Assembly (NCBI GenBank): GCA_045535235.1
Contig: JAZSLG010000099.1
Location: 1-27,872 of the forward strand
Direction of reading: 5' to 3'
From: Stercoripulliclostridium_A sp045535235
Lineage (GTDB): Bacteria > Bacillota > Clostridia > Christensenellales > DTU072
DNA length: 27,872 bases
Shown in pieces: positions 7,942 through 16,499 of this stretch. The notes below the pieces were generated by a model that made no database searches, was not told the DNA's origin, and saw only the letters and a program-made list of their open reading frames with translations. The number at the start of each line of letters is the position of its first letter. Position 1 is the stretch's first letter. A program made the position numbers and the translations under genes.

Positions 7942-9057
7942 ATGAGTTCGGTATGGGGTTCAAACCTTAAACTATCTCTATTTGGCGAAGCTCACGGACA
8001 AATGGTCGGTGGTACTTTGCATAATTTTCCCGCAGGCGTAACCGTTAATTTGGATAGGATTAAATTGGGACTAAAACTGCGTCAGGGTTCAAATAACTTT
8101 ACCGCTGCACGCAAGGACGAAGATAGACCTACTATTATTTCCGGCGTAACCAACGGTATAACTAACGGCTCGCCCATCACGGTTGTCTTTTACAACAAGG
8201 ATGTTGACGTGGTGGATTATAAAAAGGAAGTACCGCGTCCCTCACACGCTGACTACGTAACCAACGTTAGGTATAACAACCACGCCGATACTTTTGGCGG
8301 TGGGCACGGCTCGGGTAGAAGTACTCTCCCTATAGTATTTTTTGGTATGCTTTGCGCCGACTACCTTGAAAAGATAGGTATTAAGGTAGTATCTCATATT
8401 AAATGTATCGGTGAAATTTACGACGATAAATTTGGTAACGATTTTCCCATTGAATTAATAGATAGGCTCAATTCATCACCCTTGGCTACCATTAATACGG
8501 AAGTTAGAAAAAGAATGGTATCGCTATTAATGGGTATTGGTGCAACCGGTAATAGTATTGGTGGAGCAGTAGAGACGGCGGTCGTAGGCCTTCCCGCAGG
8601 ATACGGTTCACCCATGTTTGACGGCTTGGAGTCCAAGATGGCTTCCTTCTTGTTCGCTATACCGGCAGTTAAAAGCGTAAGCTTTGGTTACGGGGCAAGG
8701 TTTGCTCACGCTCTTGGTTCAGACGTGGCCGATAGCTTTGTGTTAAATGATGGAAAGATAGAAACCGATAATAATTATAACGGTGGAATTAACGGTGGAA
8801 TCAGTAATGGGATGCCCATTTTAGTTAGCACATCATTTAAGCCCACGCCGAGCATTAAGCAACCCTTTAAGACTCTTAACTTTGAAACCAATAAGATTGT
8901 TAACTTGGAAGTAAAAGGCGAACACGTTACTTGCCTGGCACCAAGAGGAACTATAGTTGTAAGTAGCGCGGTTGCCATTTGCGTCCTAGATAGTGTAATG
9001 GAAGGAAAGGGCTATTTTGAACTAAATTCAGTAGCTGAGGATACGGAAAACGAGTAA
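7942..9057 (+). CDS. aroC: Chorismate synthase
   Basis: The product converts 5-enolpyruvylshikimate-3-phosphate to chorismate, the last step of the shikimate pathway, in the cytosol and with reduced FMN. The 371-residue protein carries FGEAHG (residues 14-19, with the catalytic His18), GGGHGSGR (119-126), NNYNGGINGGISNGMPI and SFKPTPSI. Family signatures are usually GESHG and SGRLTAP; this copy has GEAHG and SGRSTLP, mild deviations in otherwise intact motifs. I start at ATG 7942, which has GGAGG five bases upstream. The in-frame ATG at 7885 lies inside the promoter and would add 19 non-conserved residues. Other aro genes are not in the window. An SDR gene starts one base after its stop, so the two are co-transcribed. 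Confidence 0.95.
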   Translation: MSSVWGSNLKLSLFGEAHGQMVGGTLHNFPAGVTVNLDRIKLGLKLRQGSNNFTAARKDEDRPTIISGVTNGITNGSPITVVFYNKDVDVVDYKKEVPRPSHADYVTNVRYNNHADTFGGGHGSGRSTLPIVFFGMLCADYLEKIGIKVVSHIKCIGEIYDDKFGNDFPIELIDRLNSSPLATINTEVRKRMVSLLMGIGATGNSIGGAVETAVVGLPAGYGSPMFDGLESKMASFLFAIPAVKSVSFGYGARFAHALGSDVADSFVLNDGKIETDNNYNGGINGGISNGMPILVSTSFKPTPSIKQPFKTLNFETNKIVNLEVKGEHVTCLAPRGTIVVSSAVAICVLDSVMEGKGYFELNSVAEDTENE

Positions 9058-9058
9058 T

Positions 9059-9766
9059 ATGAAGACAGTGCTGGTTACGGGTGGTTCGTCTGGAATAGGC
9101 GAACAATTGGTTAGAGAATTGGTAGAAATAGGATACAGGGTATACTTTACTTACTGTACCGGATACGAGCGTGCAAAGAAAATTGCGAGCGAAACCGGCG
9201 CCATTCCAAAATATCTAAATCTACTTGATAGGGAGTCTATCGAGGCGCTAGTTAAAGAGGTTAAAAACGTTGATATTCTAATAAACAACGCAGGTAGGGC
9301 GGAGATAAATCTTTTCACTTTGGTAAGCGAGCAAGACTACGACGATATGCTTGGCGTAAACCTAAAAGGTGCATTCCTTCTTACACAAAAGATAGTTCCA
9401 AACATGATTTCCAAAAAGTGGGGACGCATTGTTAACGTTTCATCAATGTGGGGAATTACTGGAGGATCATGCGAAGTACATTACTCGGCATCAAAAGCTG
9501 GCATGATTGGTTTTACAAAAGCATTGGCAAAGGAACTTGGACTTTCCGGAATAACGGTCAACTGCGTTGCACCCGGACTTATAGATACTCCCATGAGTGA
9601 CGTTCTCGACGAAGAGAGTAAACAAGCTTTTTGTAGCGAGGAATTGGTAATACCAAGAATTGGCGTTCCTCACGACGTTACCCACGCTATCAAATTTTTT
9701 ATTAGCGAGGATGCCTCCTACGTGACCGGACAAGTACTTGCCGTTGACGGAGGATATACCGTTTGA
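9059..9766 (+). CDS. Short-chain dehydrogenase/reductase (FabG-like)
   Basis: This 235-residue protein is a classical SDR. It has the nucleotide-binding TGGSSGIG (residues 7-14), NNAG (76-79), the catalytic tetrad Asn101, Ser129, Tyr142 and Lys146 (YSASK), and a C-terminal VTGQVLAVDGGYTV typical of FabG-type 3-oxoacyl reductases. It probably reduces a carbonyl with NAD(P)H in the cytosol. Its ATG is one base after the aroC stop, and its own stop overlaps the next start as TGATG. It has no acyl-carrier-protein or other fatty-acid gene around it, so the substrate cannot be set; housekeeping FabG is possible but unsupported by context. Confidence 0.9.
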   Translation: MKTVLVTGGSSGIGEQLVRELVEIGYRVYFTYCTGYERAKKIASETGAIPKYLNLLDRESIEALVKEVKNVDILINNAGRAEINLFTLVSEQDYDDMLGVNLKGAFLLTQKIVPNMISKKWGRIVNVSSMWGITGGSCEVHYSASKAGMIGFTKALAKELGLSGITVNCVAPGLIDTPMSDVLDEESKQAFCSEELVIPRIGVPHDVTHAIKFFISEDASYVTGQVLAVDGGYTV

Positions 9767-10224
9767 TGTATCGCGTTCTTTTTGTTTGTCACGGCAATAT
9801 TTGTCGTTCCCCTATGGCGGAATTTATAATGAAAGATTTGGTGGAAAAGAAAAAAGTCTCTCACCTTTTCCATATTGAGTCGTGCGCTTGTCACGACGAT
9901 GCTCTTGGTTGTAGACCACACCGTGGGACTAGGGAAAAGCTAAGAGAGGTTGGTATTTCTACCGAGGGTAAGGTAGCAAGATTAGTTACCTATGACGATT
10001 ACGAAAGATTTGATTATATTATTGCTATGGATAGGTACAACGTGTACGATTTAGAATACAAATTCCGTGGCGACCCCGCGGGTAAGGTTAGATTGCTACT
10101 AGACTATGCCGGTATAAAAAGAGACGTTGCCGATCCCTGGTATACCGGTAATTTTGAGGATACTTATAGCGACTGCCTAACGGGGTGTAACGCTTTACTA
10201 AAATATATCCTAAGTAAGAATTAA
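9766..10224 (+). CDS. Low-molecular-weight protein tyrosine phosphatase
   Basis: This 152-residue protein has the P-loop CHGNICRS (Cys8-x5-Arg14) at the N-terminus and the general-acid DPWYTG (Asp123) near the C-terminus, as in LMW-PTPs of usual length 140-160. The enzyme removes phosphate from protein tyrosine or sometimes arginine; in many Firmicutes it opposes a BY- or McsB-type kinase. I start at ATG 9766, overlapping the SDR stop (TGATG), rather than the TTG three bases earlier. It ends the aroC operon just before an intrinsic terminator. No kinase or exopolysaccharide gene is nearby, so its partner is unknown. Confidence 0.92.
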   Translation: MYRVLFVCHGNICRSPMAEFIMKDLVEKKKVSHLFHIESCACHDDALGCRPHRGTREKLREVGISTEGKVARLVTYDDYERFDYIIAMDRYNVYDLEYKFRGDPAGKVRLLLDYAGIKRDVADPWYTGNFEDTYSDCLTGCNALLKYILSKN

Positions 10225-10225
10225 T

Positions 10226-10252
10226 AGGGAGCAAGATGCTCCTTTCTTTTTT
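10226..10252 (+). terminator. Intrinsic terminator after the aroC operon
   Basis: GGAGCA (10228-10233), a 3-base loop and TGCTCC are followed by TTTCTTTTTT. It begins two bases after the phosphatase stop and ends the aroC transcript. Confidence 0.9.
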
Positions 10253-10275
10253 GAATATTTTGTTAAAAAGCTACC

Positions 10276-10304
10276 TTGAATTATTTTAGCATATATGATA
10301 ACAT
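10276..10304 (+). promoter_or_regulatory. Probable promoter of the symporter operon
   Basis: TTGAAT (10276-10281), 17 bp, TAACAT (10299-10304): each box matches consensus at four of six bases. The -10 lies inside a perfect inverted repeat, which suggests repression. Confidence 0.55.
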
Positions 10305-10310
10305 ATATGC
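10289..10310. promoter_or_regulatory. 22-bp inverted repeat over the -10 box (candidate operator)
   Basis: Arms GCATATATG and CATATATGC, each 9 bp and perfectly complementary, flank ATAA. A dimeric regulator bound here would block the -10 of the symporter promoter. LacI, GntR or AraC-type regulators often control GPH symporters, but no such gene is adjacent. Confidence 0.6.
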
Positions 10311-10338
10311 GTAATTAATTTTACTAAAGGAGGGGGAG

Positions 10339-12129
10339 ATGTCTTTTTTTTCAAAAGCCAAAGACAAAGTGAAAACACTTGCAGTCAACGGCTACGGCTT
10401 TGTTAAGGCACATTGGAGTAAACCGTTGGATGGTGAATACCTTAGTATCAAGGAGTTTTTATCATACTGCTTTGGTAATATGGGTATTAGTGCCTTTACT
10501 TTTTTAGCAGGCGAAACAATTGCTTTTACCGCAGGATATTTTTGTGGTTCCATAATGGGAATATCGCTAATGGATTTTTCCATTATTTCCATTATTGCGT
10601 TAATCGTTAAGTACGCAACCATATATATGGAACCGCTAACAATGACGGTTTTTGAGAACCTCGGTAAGGTTGATAAGAAAACTGCAAAAAAATGTATTAT
10701 AGCGTATTCGGTAACCATAATAGCCGGTATAGGATGCTATTGTATTCCTTCTACGGCTTGGGGAATGGACGTTAAAATTATTAAAGGACTTCCTCAAATA
10801 GTTGGTAACATTCTTATTATTAGTGGTATAGGAAACTTCGTAAATTGGTTTATTCGTTCCAAGCTTTGCAGAAAGTATGGTAGGTATAAGCCTTTTATGA
10901 TGATGTACGGCATTCCTATTGCAATACTCACCAGCCTCATACCATTCGTGCCGGCTACTTTGGAATATACCACTAAACTCGTATTATTACACGCACTATT
11001 TACTTTACGCTCACGTTTTACGGCATTATATAGTGATAACTCTCTTGCAATAGTTGCAGTTATTACACCCAATTCAGTTGAGCGTCAAAAAGTATATTCT
11101 ATTGGTGGTATTGCCATAGGACTACTTCGTTCTATATTTAGAATTATATTCCCCATGATGATAGTCCTCACTGGTGGATATTTGGACGTTCGTTCCTATC
11201 AAATATTTATCCCCGTTCTTGCCACTATTAGTTGTGTAGCCGGTATGTTATTTGCCCAAGTACAAGAAAGAGTCGCGGAAAATTATGAAACTAAACCCAA
11301 GGTTAAGTTTGGTACCGCTGCAAAGAAGCTACTCAAGAACAAGTTCTTCTGGATAATAAATATTTGTGCTATCTTTGAAGGTTGGAACGGTTATGCAGAC
11401 GGCGTTATGAATTATTTCCTAATTTATAATCTTCGTCTAGAGTGGATTAGCGGTATAGTAGGTATCGTGGGTATTACGTCTGTAATAGGGAATCTTGCTA
11501 CTCCCACTTTAATTAGAAGGTTTGAAAAGCGTACCATACTACTAATAGTACGTTCTTGTTGGATGGTTGTAACCGCAGGATATTTGCTTGCAATAAAGTT
11601 TGATAGCGTTGCGTTGTTAATACTATTCGTATTTGTAAGGAGCGCGCTTACGGCATGCTCAAACGGTATTTCCAGGAGCCTAAACGCCGATATTTTGGAC
11701 TATCATCAATGGAAGAGTGGAGAGAGAGCCGACAATATGGTTACCATATTCGGTTGGTTTACAACGCCTATTACCACAACTATAGGGCTAGTAATTCCCA
11801 TGTTCCTAGAGAGGGTTGGTTTCACTTCCGACTGGGACGTAATGTTTGATAGCGGTATCTTCCAAAACGTAACTACCATATACGTAATAGTATCCGTCGT
11901 AGCATTGTTTGGCTCAACCGTTCCCTACATTTTCTATAATTTGACACGCGCTCAACACGCACAATGCGTAAAAGAGATACGTGAAAGAGTGGAAGCGGAA
12001 AGACAAGCGTTAGATGCCGAGCAAGGTGACCTCGCATTGGCGGTTGCTAGTGCCGAGGCATCTGTCGAAATCGCAATAGACACCCAAGAAAGCGTAATGG
12101 AAGAGGAGATAAGCAGTGATGAAAAATAG
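10339..12129 (+). CDS. GPH-family (MelB-like) sugar:cation symporter
   Basis: This 596-residue protein has about twelve hydrophobic segments and the GPH/MFS hallmark near the C-terminal half, ADILDYHQWKSGERADNM, which matches the family's ADxxDYxxWKTGxR loop. The GPH family (glycoside-pentoside-hexuronide) imports sugars or glycosides with Na+ or H+. It is longer than the usual 450-500 residues, with an acidic, Glu/Ala-rich cytosolic C-terminal tail of about 60 residues. The ATG at 10339 follows a strong AGGAGGGGG site. The next gene, a lipoprotein, overlaps its 3' end by 11 bases. With GH35 and GH2 enzymes elsewhere in the window, galactosides are plausible cargo; this is inference. Confidence 0.88.
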   Translation: MSFFSKAKDKVKTLAVNGYGFVKAHWSKPLDGEYLSIKEFLSYCFGNMGISAFTFLAGETIAFTAGYFCGSIMGISLMDFSIISIIALIVKYATIYMEPLTMTVFENLGKVDKKTAKKCIIAYSVTIIAGIGCYCIPSTAWGMDVKIIKGLPQIVGNILIISGIGNFVNWFIRSKLCRKYGRYKPFMMMYGIPIAILTSLIPFVPATLEYTTKLVLLHALFTLRSRFTALYSDNSLAIVAVITPNSVERQKVYSIGGIAIGLLRSIFRIIFPMMIVLTGGYLDVRSYQIFIPVLATISCVAGMLFAQVQERVAENYETKPKVKFGTAAKKLLKNKFFWIINICAIFEGWNGYADGVMNYFLIYNLRLEWISGIVGIVGITSVIGNLATPTLIRRFEKRTILLIVRSCWMVVTAGYLLAIKFDSVALLILFVFVRSALTACSNGISRSLNADILDYHQWKSGERADNMVTIFGWFTTPITTTIGLVIPMFLERVGFTSDWDVMFDSGIFQNVTTIYVIVSVVALFGSTVPYIFYNLTRAQHAQCVKEIRERVEAERQALDAEQGDLALAVASAEASVEIAIDTQESVMEEEISSDEK

Positions 12130-13042
12130 AACTAGAAAGGTTATTGCTACGGTTTGTATTTTAGCTCTTACGTTGGTTTTTTCCGTACTTCTAGCGGGAT
12201 GCAACAAGACTTGGGAAAACAATATTGAATACGTTGTGGAAGAAAACGGAGAAATTACGATAGCGGGGTACACTGATAGTACCTTAATTCACGAAATTAC
12301 CATTCCCGATGAAATTGAGGGTAAACCCGTAACGAAAATAGGGGCTCAAGGCGTCGTTAATGCCGAAAACTTGTATACCATATATATAGGCAAAAACGTG
12401 CGAGAAATAGATACTTGGGGCTTTACCAACTTGCAAGGACTGGGAGCCGACGAGTATGGTAAAAATGGTAAAGGATTTGTGGTAGATCCCGAAAATCCCT
12501 ATTTTACCTCGGTTGACGGCGTACTATTTAATAAAGATATGACGGAGTTAATTTATTATCCAGTTAGAAAGGGCGCCGATATAGATAATAAGATGAACGT
12601 TGAAAGTTACGCTACCTACGTCGTTCCCGAAGGAGTAAAAAGTATTAGAGGTAAGGCATTTTATCATTGCTATTATTTGCGTGAAGTAACCCTTCCTTCT
12701 ACGTTAGAAAAGGTAGGCGAGATGGCGTTTTTCAAATGCAGTGAAATGGCTTCTCCCACTCTTCCTGAAGGGCTAAAGACAATCGGAAAAGACGCTTTTA
12801 GCTATTGCACTCGCACCGATGACGGAGACATCAAAGGCTTTACAACCATAAATCTTCCTGCTAGTGTAGAAAGTATTGGTGATTACGCATTCTATAACTG
12901 TCGTGCCGTTACCACTATTAATATTTATGGTAAGAGTGAGGCACAAGTATCTAAGCTACAAGATGACGGCATTTTTGGAACCAAGTGGTATCCTACCGAT
13001 AACGGACGAAAGATGAAAACCTATAAAATTTACTATAAGTAG
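12119..13042 (+). CDS. BspA-type leucine-rich-repeat lipoprotein
   Basis: This 307-residue protein begins with a lipoprotein signal peptide (basic MKNRTRK, hydrophobic core, lipobox LAGC with Cys28). The mature part has LRR_5/BspA-type repeats, including IPDEIEGKPVTKIG, KSIRGKAFYHC, KVGEMAFFKC, IGKDAFSYC and IGDYAFYNC. It is predicted to be lipid-anchored outside the membrane. BspA-like proteins often bind host or matrix components. I start at ATG 12119, preceded by an AGAGGAG site; a GTG three bases earlier is also possible. The gene overlaps the symporter by 11 bases, so translation is coupled. It could assist sugar capture for the symporter, which is inference. Confidence 0.88.
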   Translation: MKNRTRKVIATVCILALTLVFSVLLAGCNKTWENNIEYVVEENGEITIAGYTDSTLIHEITIPDEIEGKPVTKIGAQGVVNAENLYTIYIGKNVREIDTWGFTNLQGLGADEYGKNGKGFVVDPENPYFTSVDGVLFNKDMTELIYYPVRKGADIDNKMNVESYATYVVPEGVKSIRGKAFYHCYYLREVTLPSTLEKVGEMAFFKCSEMASPTLPEGLKTIGKDAFSYCTRTDDGDIKGFTTINLPASVESIGDYAFYNCRAVTTINIYGKSEAQVSKLQDDGIFGTKWYPTDNGRKMKTYKIYYK

Positions 13043-13087
13043 ACACTTGCAGTGATATTTCTTGTTTAATAATGAGATAAAAACAAA

Positions 13088-13120
13088 AAAATAACGCGCT
13101 TTAGTAAAGCGCGTTATTTT
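13088..13120. terminator. Strong bidirectional intrinsic terminator
   Basis: A perfect 15-bp stem starting AAAATAACGCGC with a 3-base loop (AGT) and T-runs on both strands. It separates the converging lipoprotein and FAD-protein genes. Its AAAATAACGC core also occurs in the terminator at 1237. Confidence 0.95.
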
Positions 13121-13133
13121 AATTTATGGTAAT

Positions 13134-14495
13134 TTAATCCTTTATAATTATATCGGCTACGTACAAACCGTTAGCACCTGCTTGTGCTAAGCCACGAGTA
13201 ATGCCGGCGCCGTCGCCGATAGTATATATGTTGTCGCGTATTCTAAAGTCGTTGTCTCGGAATTTGGGTTTGATGGAATAGAATTTTGCCTCTACGCCGT
13301 AAAGCAAGGTGTCGTAGTTAGCCGTGCCGGGAGCGATTTTATCAAGAGCATAGATGGTTTCTATAATATTATCGAGCTGGCGCTTGGGGATGCACAAGGA
13401 TAGGTCGCCTGCAACCGCGTTCAAGGAGGGACGTACACGAGATTGTTTCAAGCGGTGATCGTTGGTACGACGATTGTTTACTAGGTCGCCAAAGCGTTGG
13501 ACGATAACTCCACCGCCTGCTATCATGTTTGCAAGTTTACAAATGTGTTTTGCGTATGCGATAGGCTCGTTAAAGGGTTGGGTAAAACGAGTGGTGGAAA
13601 GTATGGAGAAGTTTGAATTTTGGGTTTTAAGAGCAGGGTCTGCGTTAGCGTGACCGTTAACGGTTAGGATACCATCGTTGTTTTCGATAACGACTTCGCC
13701 ACCGGAGTTAAAACAGAATGTACGAGTGCAGTCACCGTGGTCTTTGGTGCGATAAAAAATCTTTGGCTCGTAGATTTTTTCGGAAATTCCTTCCCAAATA
13801 ATTCTGGGTAATTCCACTCTAACACCCAAGTCAACTTGATTGTTAATAACCTCAATACCGTTCTTTCGGCACCATTTTCCAAACCATTCGGAACCACTTC
13901 TGCCAATAGCGAGAATTAGGTCGCTATAACCAATGTCCTCGCCTTTGTCGGTAGTTACGTAATTTTTATCAATATTTACGTCCACAACTGCGGTTTCCGT
14001 AATAACGGTAACGTGCTGGTTAAGGTAATCCATTAACGCGCTCATTACTCTAAAATTACCATCCGTTCCCAAATGCTTTACCGTTGCTTGGAGTAGGTAT
14101 AAATCGTGCTTTAAGCACTCTAATTTTATTTCGTCACTGGGAGAATAGGTCTTCTCGGTTGCGCCAAACTCGTTTAATATGTCGGATACTTGGTTTATGT
14201 AATCTAGGGTGAGTTTTTCTCCAAGATAATCTTGCAACCATCCACCGTACTCGGTAGTAATGTTAAACTTGCCGTCACTAAAAGCACCGGCTCCGCCAAT
14301 ACCTTCCATAATGGCACATTGTTTGCACTTTATACAACTTTCGGTTTTGTGGGTAGCAACGGGGCATTTGCGTTTATCGAGAGCTCGACCGCGGTCTATT
14401 ACGCAAACCGATTTTTTTGGGCATTCTTTGGTTAGTCTGTATGCAGCCATTAAACCGCCTATACCGCCACCAACTATAACAACGTCGTAATTCAT
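13134..14495 (-). CDS. COG2509-type FAD-dependent dehydrogenase
   Basis: This 453-residue cytosolic protein has an N-terminal Rossmann FAD motif, VIVGGGIGG (residues 6-14). A cysteine-rich segment follows, with Cys44 in RKCP and CIKCKQC (54-60), then GGAGAFSDGKF. Near the C-terminus is the FAD-closing stretch YTIGDGAGITRGLAQAGANG. This pattern marks the uncharacterised FAD-dependent dehydrogenase family COG2509, common in Clostridia. The conserved cysteines may bind an iron-sulfur cluster or be redox active; the natural substrate is unknown. ATG at 14495 follows an AAGGAG site and its own TTTACA/TATAAT promoter. It is divergent from the GH35 gene. Confidence 0.9.
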   Translation of the reverse strand: MNYDVVIVGGGIGGLMAAYRLTKECPKKSVCVIDRGRALDKRKCPVATHKTESCIKCKQCAIMEGIGGAGAFSDGKFNITTEYGGWLQDYLGEKLTLDYINQVSDILNEFGATEKTYSPSDEIKLECLKHDLYLLQATVKHLGTDGNFRVMSALMDYLNQHVTVITETAVVDVNIDKNYVTTDKGEDIGYSDLILAIGRSGSEWFGKWCRKNGIEVINNQVDLGVRVELPRIIWEGISEKIYEPKIFYRTKDHGDCTRTFCFNSGGEVVIENNDGILTVNGHANADPALKTQNSNFSILSTTRFTQPFNEPIAYAKHICKLANMIAGGGVIVQRFGDLVNNRRTNDHRLKQSRVRPSLNAVAGDLSLCIPKRQLDNIIETIYALDKIAPGTANYDTLLYGVEAKFYSIKPKFRDNDFRIRDNIYTIGDGAGITRGLAQAGANGLYVADIIIKD

Positions 14496-14525
14496 AAACG
14501 TCTCCTTATTTTTTCATTCTAACCT

Positions 14526-14554
14526 ATTATAGCACAAAATGAATATTGTGTAAA
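14526..14554 (-). promoter_or_regulatory. Promoter of the FAD-protein gene
   Basis: Minus strand: TTTACA (14554-14549), 17 bp, TATAAT (14531-14526), with an extended -10 TGC. The -35 overlaps the opposing promoter's -35 region, so the two promoters probably compete or share a regulator. Confidence 0.8.
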
Positions 14555-14574
14555 CAAAGAAAGCGTGCTATAAT
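14546..14574 (+). promoter_or_regulatory. Promoter of the GH35 gene
   Basis: TTGTGT (14546-14551), 17 bp, TGC-TATAAT (-10 at 14569-14574). The weak -35 is offset by the extended -10. The -10 region GTGCTATAAT is a mirror copy of ATTATAGCAC (14526-14535), the -10 of the divergent FAD gene. Confidence 0.75.
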
Positions 14575-14592
14575 TTTTTTATAGGAGAAATT

Positions 14593-16434
14593 ATGCTAAA
14601 AATAAAAAATGGAAAATTTTATTTGAGAGGCGAGGAGTTTAATTTATATTCCGGTGCAGTTCATTATTTTAGAGTACTTCCCGAGTATTGGCGCGATAGG
14701 TTAGTTAAATTGAAGGCAATGGGTCTTAATACCGTTGAAACCTACGTAGCTTGGAACGTCCACGAAAAAAGGGAGGGTGAATTTGACTTTAGTGGAAGGA
14801 ACGACGTTAAAAAATTTATTCAAATTGCAAACGAACTAGGGTTATACGTTATAGTTAGACCCGGTCCGTATATTTGTGCGGAATGGGATTTTGGTGGTTT
14901 TCCGGCTTGGCTATTAAAATACGAAGATTTACGTTTGCGCTCAAACGATCCACGATATATGTATTACGTAAAACGCTATCTTGATAGGCTTTTTGCGGAG
15001 ATAAAGGATTTACAAATTAGTAGGGGCGGTAATATTATCGCCATGCAAGTGGAAAACGAGTATGGTAGTTATGGTAGGGATAAAATTTATCTTAGCGAAT
15101 TAAAGAAAATATACGTTGAGAACGGTATAGACTGTTTGCTTTTTACCTCCGACGGAGATAATAAAACAAATCTTTCCGGAGGCTCGCTGGAAAATGAGCT
15201 TATGGTAGCAAATTTTGGCTCCAATCCCCAAAAGAGATTTATAGACCTTAAAGAATTGCAACCCGACAAGCCTCTCGTATGCGGTGAGTTTTGGTGCGGA
15301 TGGTTTACTAATTATGGTGGAAACTATAACGCAGGCTCAAGTGCGAGTCAAGTGGCATCCTATCTCAAAGAGTTTATAGATATGGGAGCCGGTTTTAATT
15401 TTTATATGTTTCACGGTGGTACCAATTTTGGATTAACCGCAGGCGCCAATTGTTACGGTAGATATACTCCAGATATAACTTCTTACGATTACGGAGCACC
15501 GCTAACCGAGTGGGGAGATTATACCGAAAAGTATTTCAAATGTCGTGAGGTACTATTAAAAGCGCAAGGGTTACCTATTGGGGAATTGCCTCCTTCGCCC
15601 AAGACTAAGGCATATCCTAACGTTAAGTTGACCGAAAAGGCGGAATTAAAAAAAGTAATAGATAAGTTTGCTGTAAAAAATGAAAGCCATATTCTCTATC
15701 CCATGGAAAGTTACGGGCAAAATAGCGGATACATCTTATATTCTACCGAGTTTAGTGGGAAATATAGAGATACTTTTCTTACCATTAACGACGTGCATGA
15801 TATTGCTTACGTATTTATAAACGGAGAATTAAAGGGGAGATTCAATCGCCTGGACGTTGATTATTATAAGGGTGGTACCGACACGTTCAAAGTGCCAATA
15901 AAGGCATTTGATGGCAAATTGCGTATCGATATTTTAGTAGAAGCAATGGGTAGGGTTAACTATGGCGATAAGATATACGATAGAAAGGGATTAAAAGAGG
16001 TGAAAATTGCCGAGCAAAGGATATATGGTTGGACCGTGCGTAGTATGGGAATGGAAAGCGCTCCGCAAGTTCCCTACGACCCAATAGAAAATGCAAAAGA
16101 GAATATTTCTTATCCCGCTTTCTTTAAGGGCAGTTTATATCTAGAAGAAAAGTGTGATACGTTTCTAGACTTAAAGAACTTTACTAAAGGGGTGGTCTTT
16201 ATAAATGGTTTTAACCTTGGTAGATATTGGAATATTGGACCCGAACGAACCTTGTACGTTCCTGCTTCTTTATTAAAAGATGAAAACGAAATAGTAATTT
16301 TTGAGCAAGAACAAGCTTATCAAAACGAGGTGTCGTTTGCTAAAACTCCGATTTACGGCTCCTATTTGCCAAAAATCAGTAAGCCAAACAGACTTTTTGG
16401 TTGGATAAAGAAAAAAAATAAATTTGGTATGTAA
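14593..16434 (+). CDS. GH35 beta-galactosidase (cytosolic)
   Basis: This 613-residue protein has the GH35 TIM-barrel signatures. These are HYFRVLPEYW (24-33), GLNTVETYVAWN (44-55), RPGPYICAEWDFGGFPAWLL (89-108), and MQVENEYGSYG with the acid/base Glu156. GEFWCGWFTNYGG follows, with the nucleophile Glu231. C-terminal beta domains follow, including GFNLGRYWNIGPERTLYVP. GH35 enzymes remove terminal beta-linked galactose with retention. No signal peptide is present, so it acts on imported substrate. ATG at 14593 has a GGAGA site 6-10 bases upstream. The nearest sugar transporter is the GPH symporter, separated by the convergent FAD gene. Family assignment is firm; exact linkage is not. Confidence 0.95.
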   Translation: MLKIKNGKFYLRGEEFNLYSGAVHYFRVLPEYWRDRLVKLKAMGLNTVETYVAWNVHEKREGEFDFSGRNDVKKFIQIANELGLYVIVRPGPYICAEWDFGGFPAWLLKYEDLRLRSNDPRYMYYVKRYLDRLFAEIKDLQISRGGNIIAMQVENEYGSYGRDKIYLSELKKIYVENGIDCLLFTSDGDNKTNLSGGSLENELMVANFGSNPQKRFIDLKELQPDKPLVCGEFWCGWFTNYGGNYNAGSSASQVASYLKEFIDMGAGFNFYMFHGGTNFGLTAGANCYGRYTPDITSYDYGAPLTEWGDYTEKYFKCREVLLKAQGLPIGELPPSPKTKAYPNVKLTEKAELKKVIDKFAVKNESHILYPMESYGQNSGYILYSTEFSGKYRDTFLTINDVHDIAYVFINGELKGRFNRLDVDYYKGGTDTFKVPIKAFDGKLRIDILVEAMGRVNYGDKIYDRKGLKEVKIAEQRIYGWTVRSMGMESAPQVPYDPIENAKENISYPAFFKGSLYLEEKCDTFLDLKNFTKGVVFINGFNLGRYWNIGPERTLYVPASLLKDENEIVIFEQEQAYQNEVSFAKTPIYGSYLPKISKPNRLFGWIKKKNKFGM

Positions 16435-16499
16435 AAGAATCGTTGCGCCGTAAGGCTCGTTAAAGCTAATTAGTAAAAATCAAAATTAGATAGTTAGAA

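Noticed and set aside
10392..10718. 108-codon minus-strand frame within the symporter gene
   Set aside because: Shadow of the membrane-segment codons; no supporting signals.
13088..13120. The AAAATAACGC hairpin as a dispersed mobile repeat
   Set aside because: It occurs at 1237 and 13088 only as terminator stems between convergent genes, which is well explained by terminator function.
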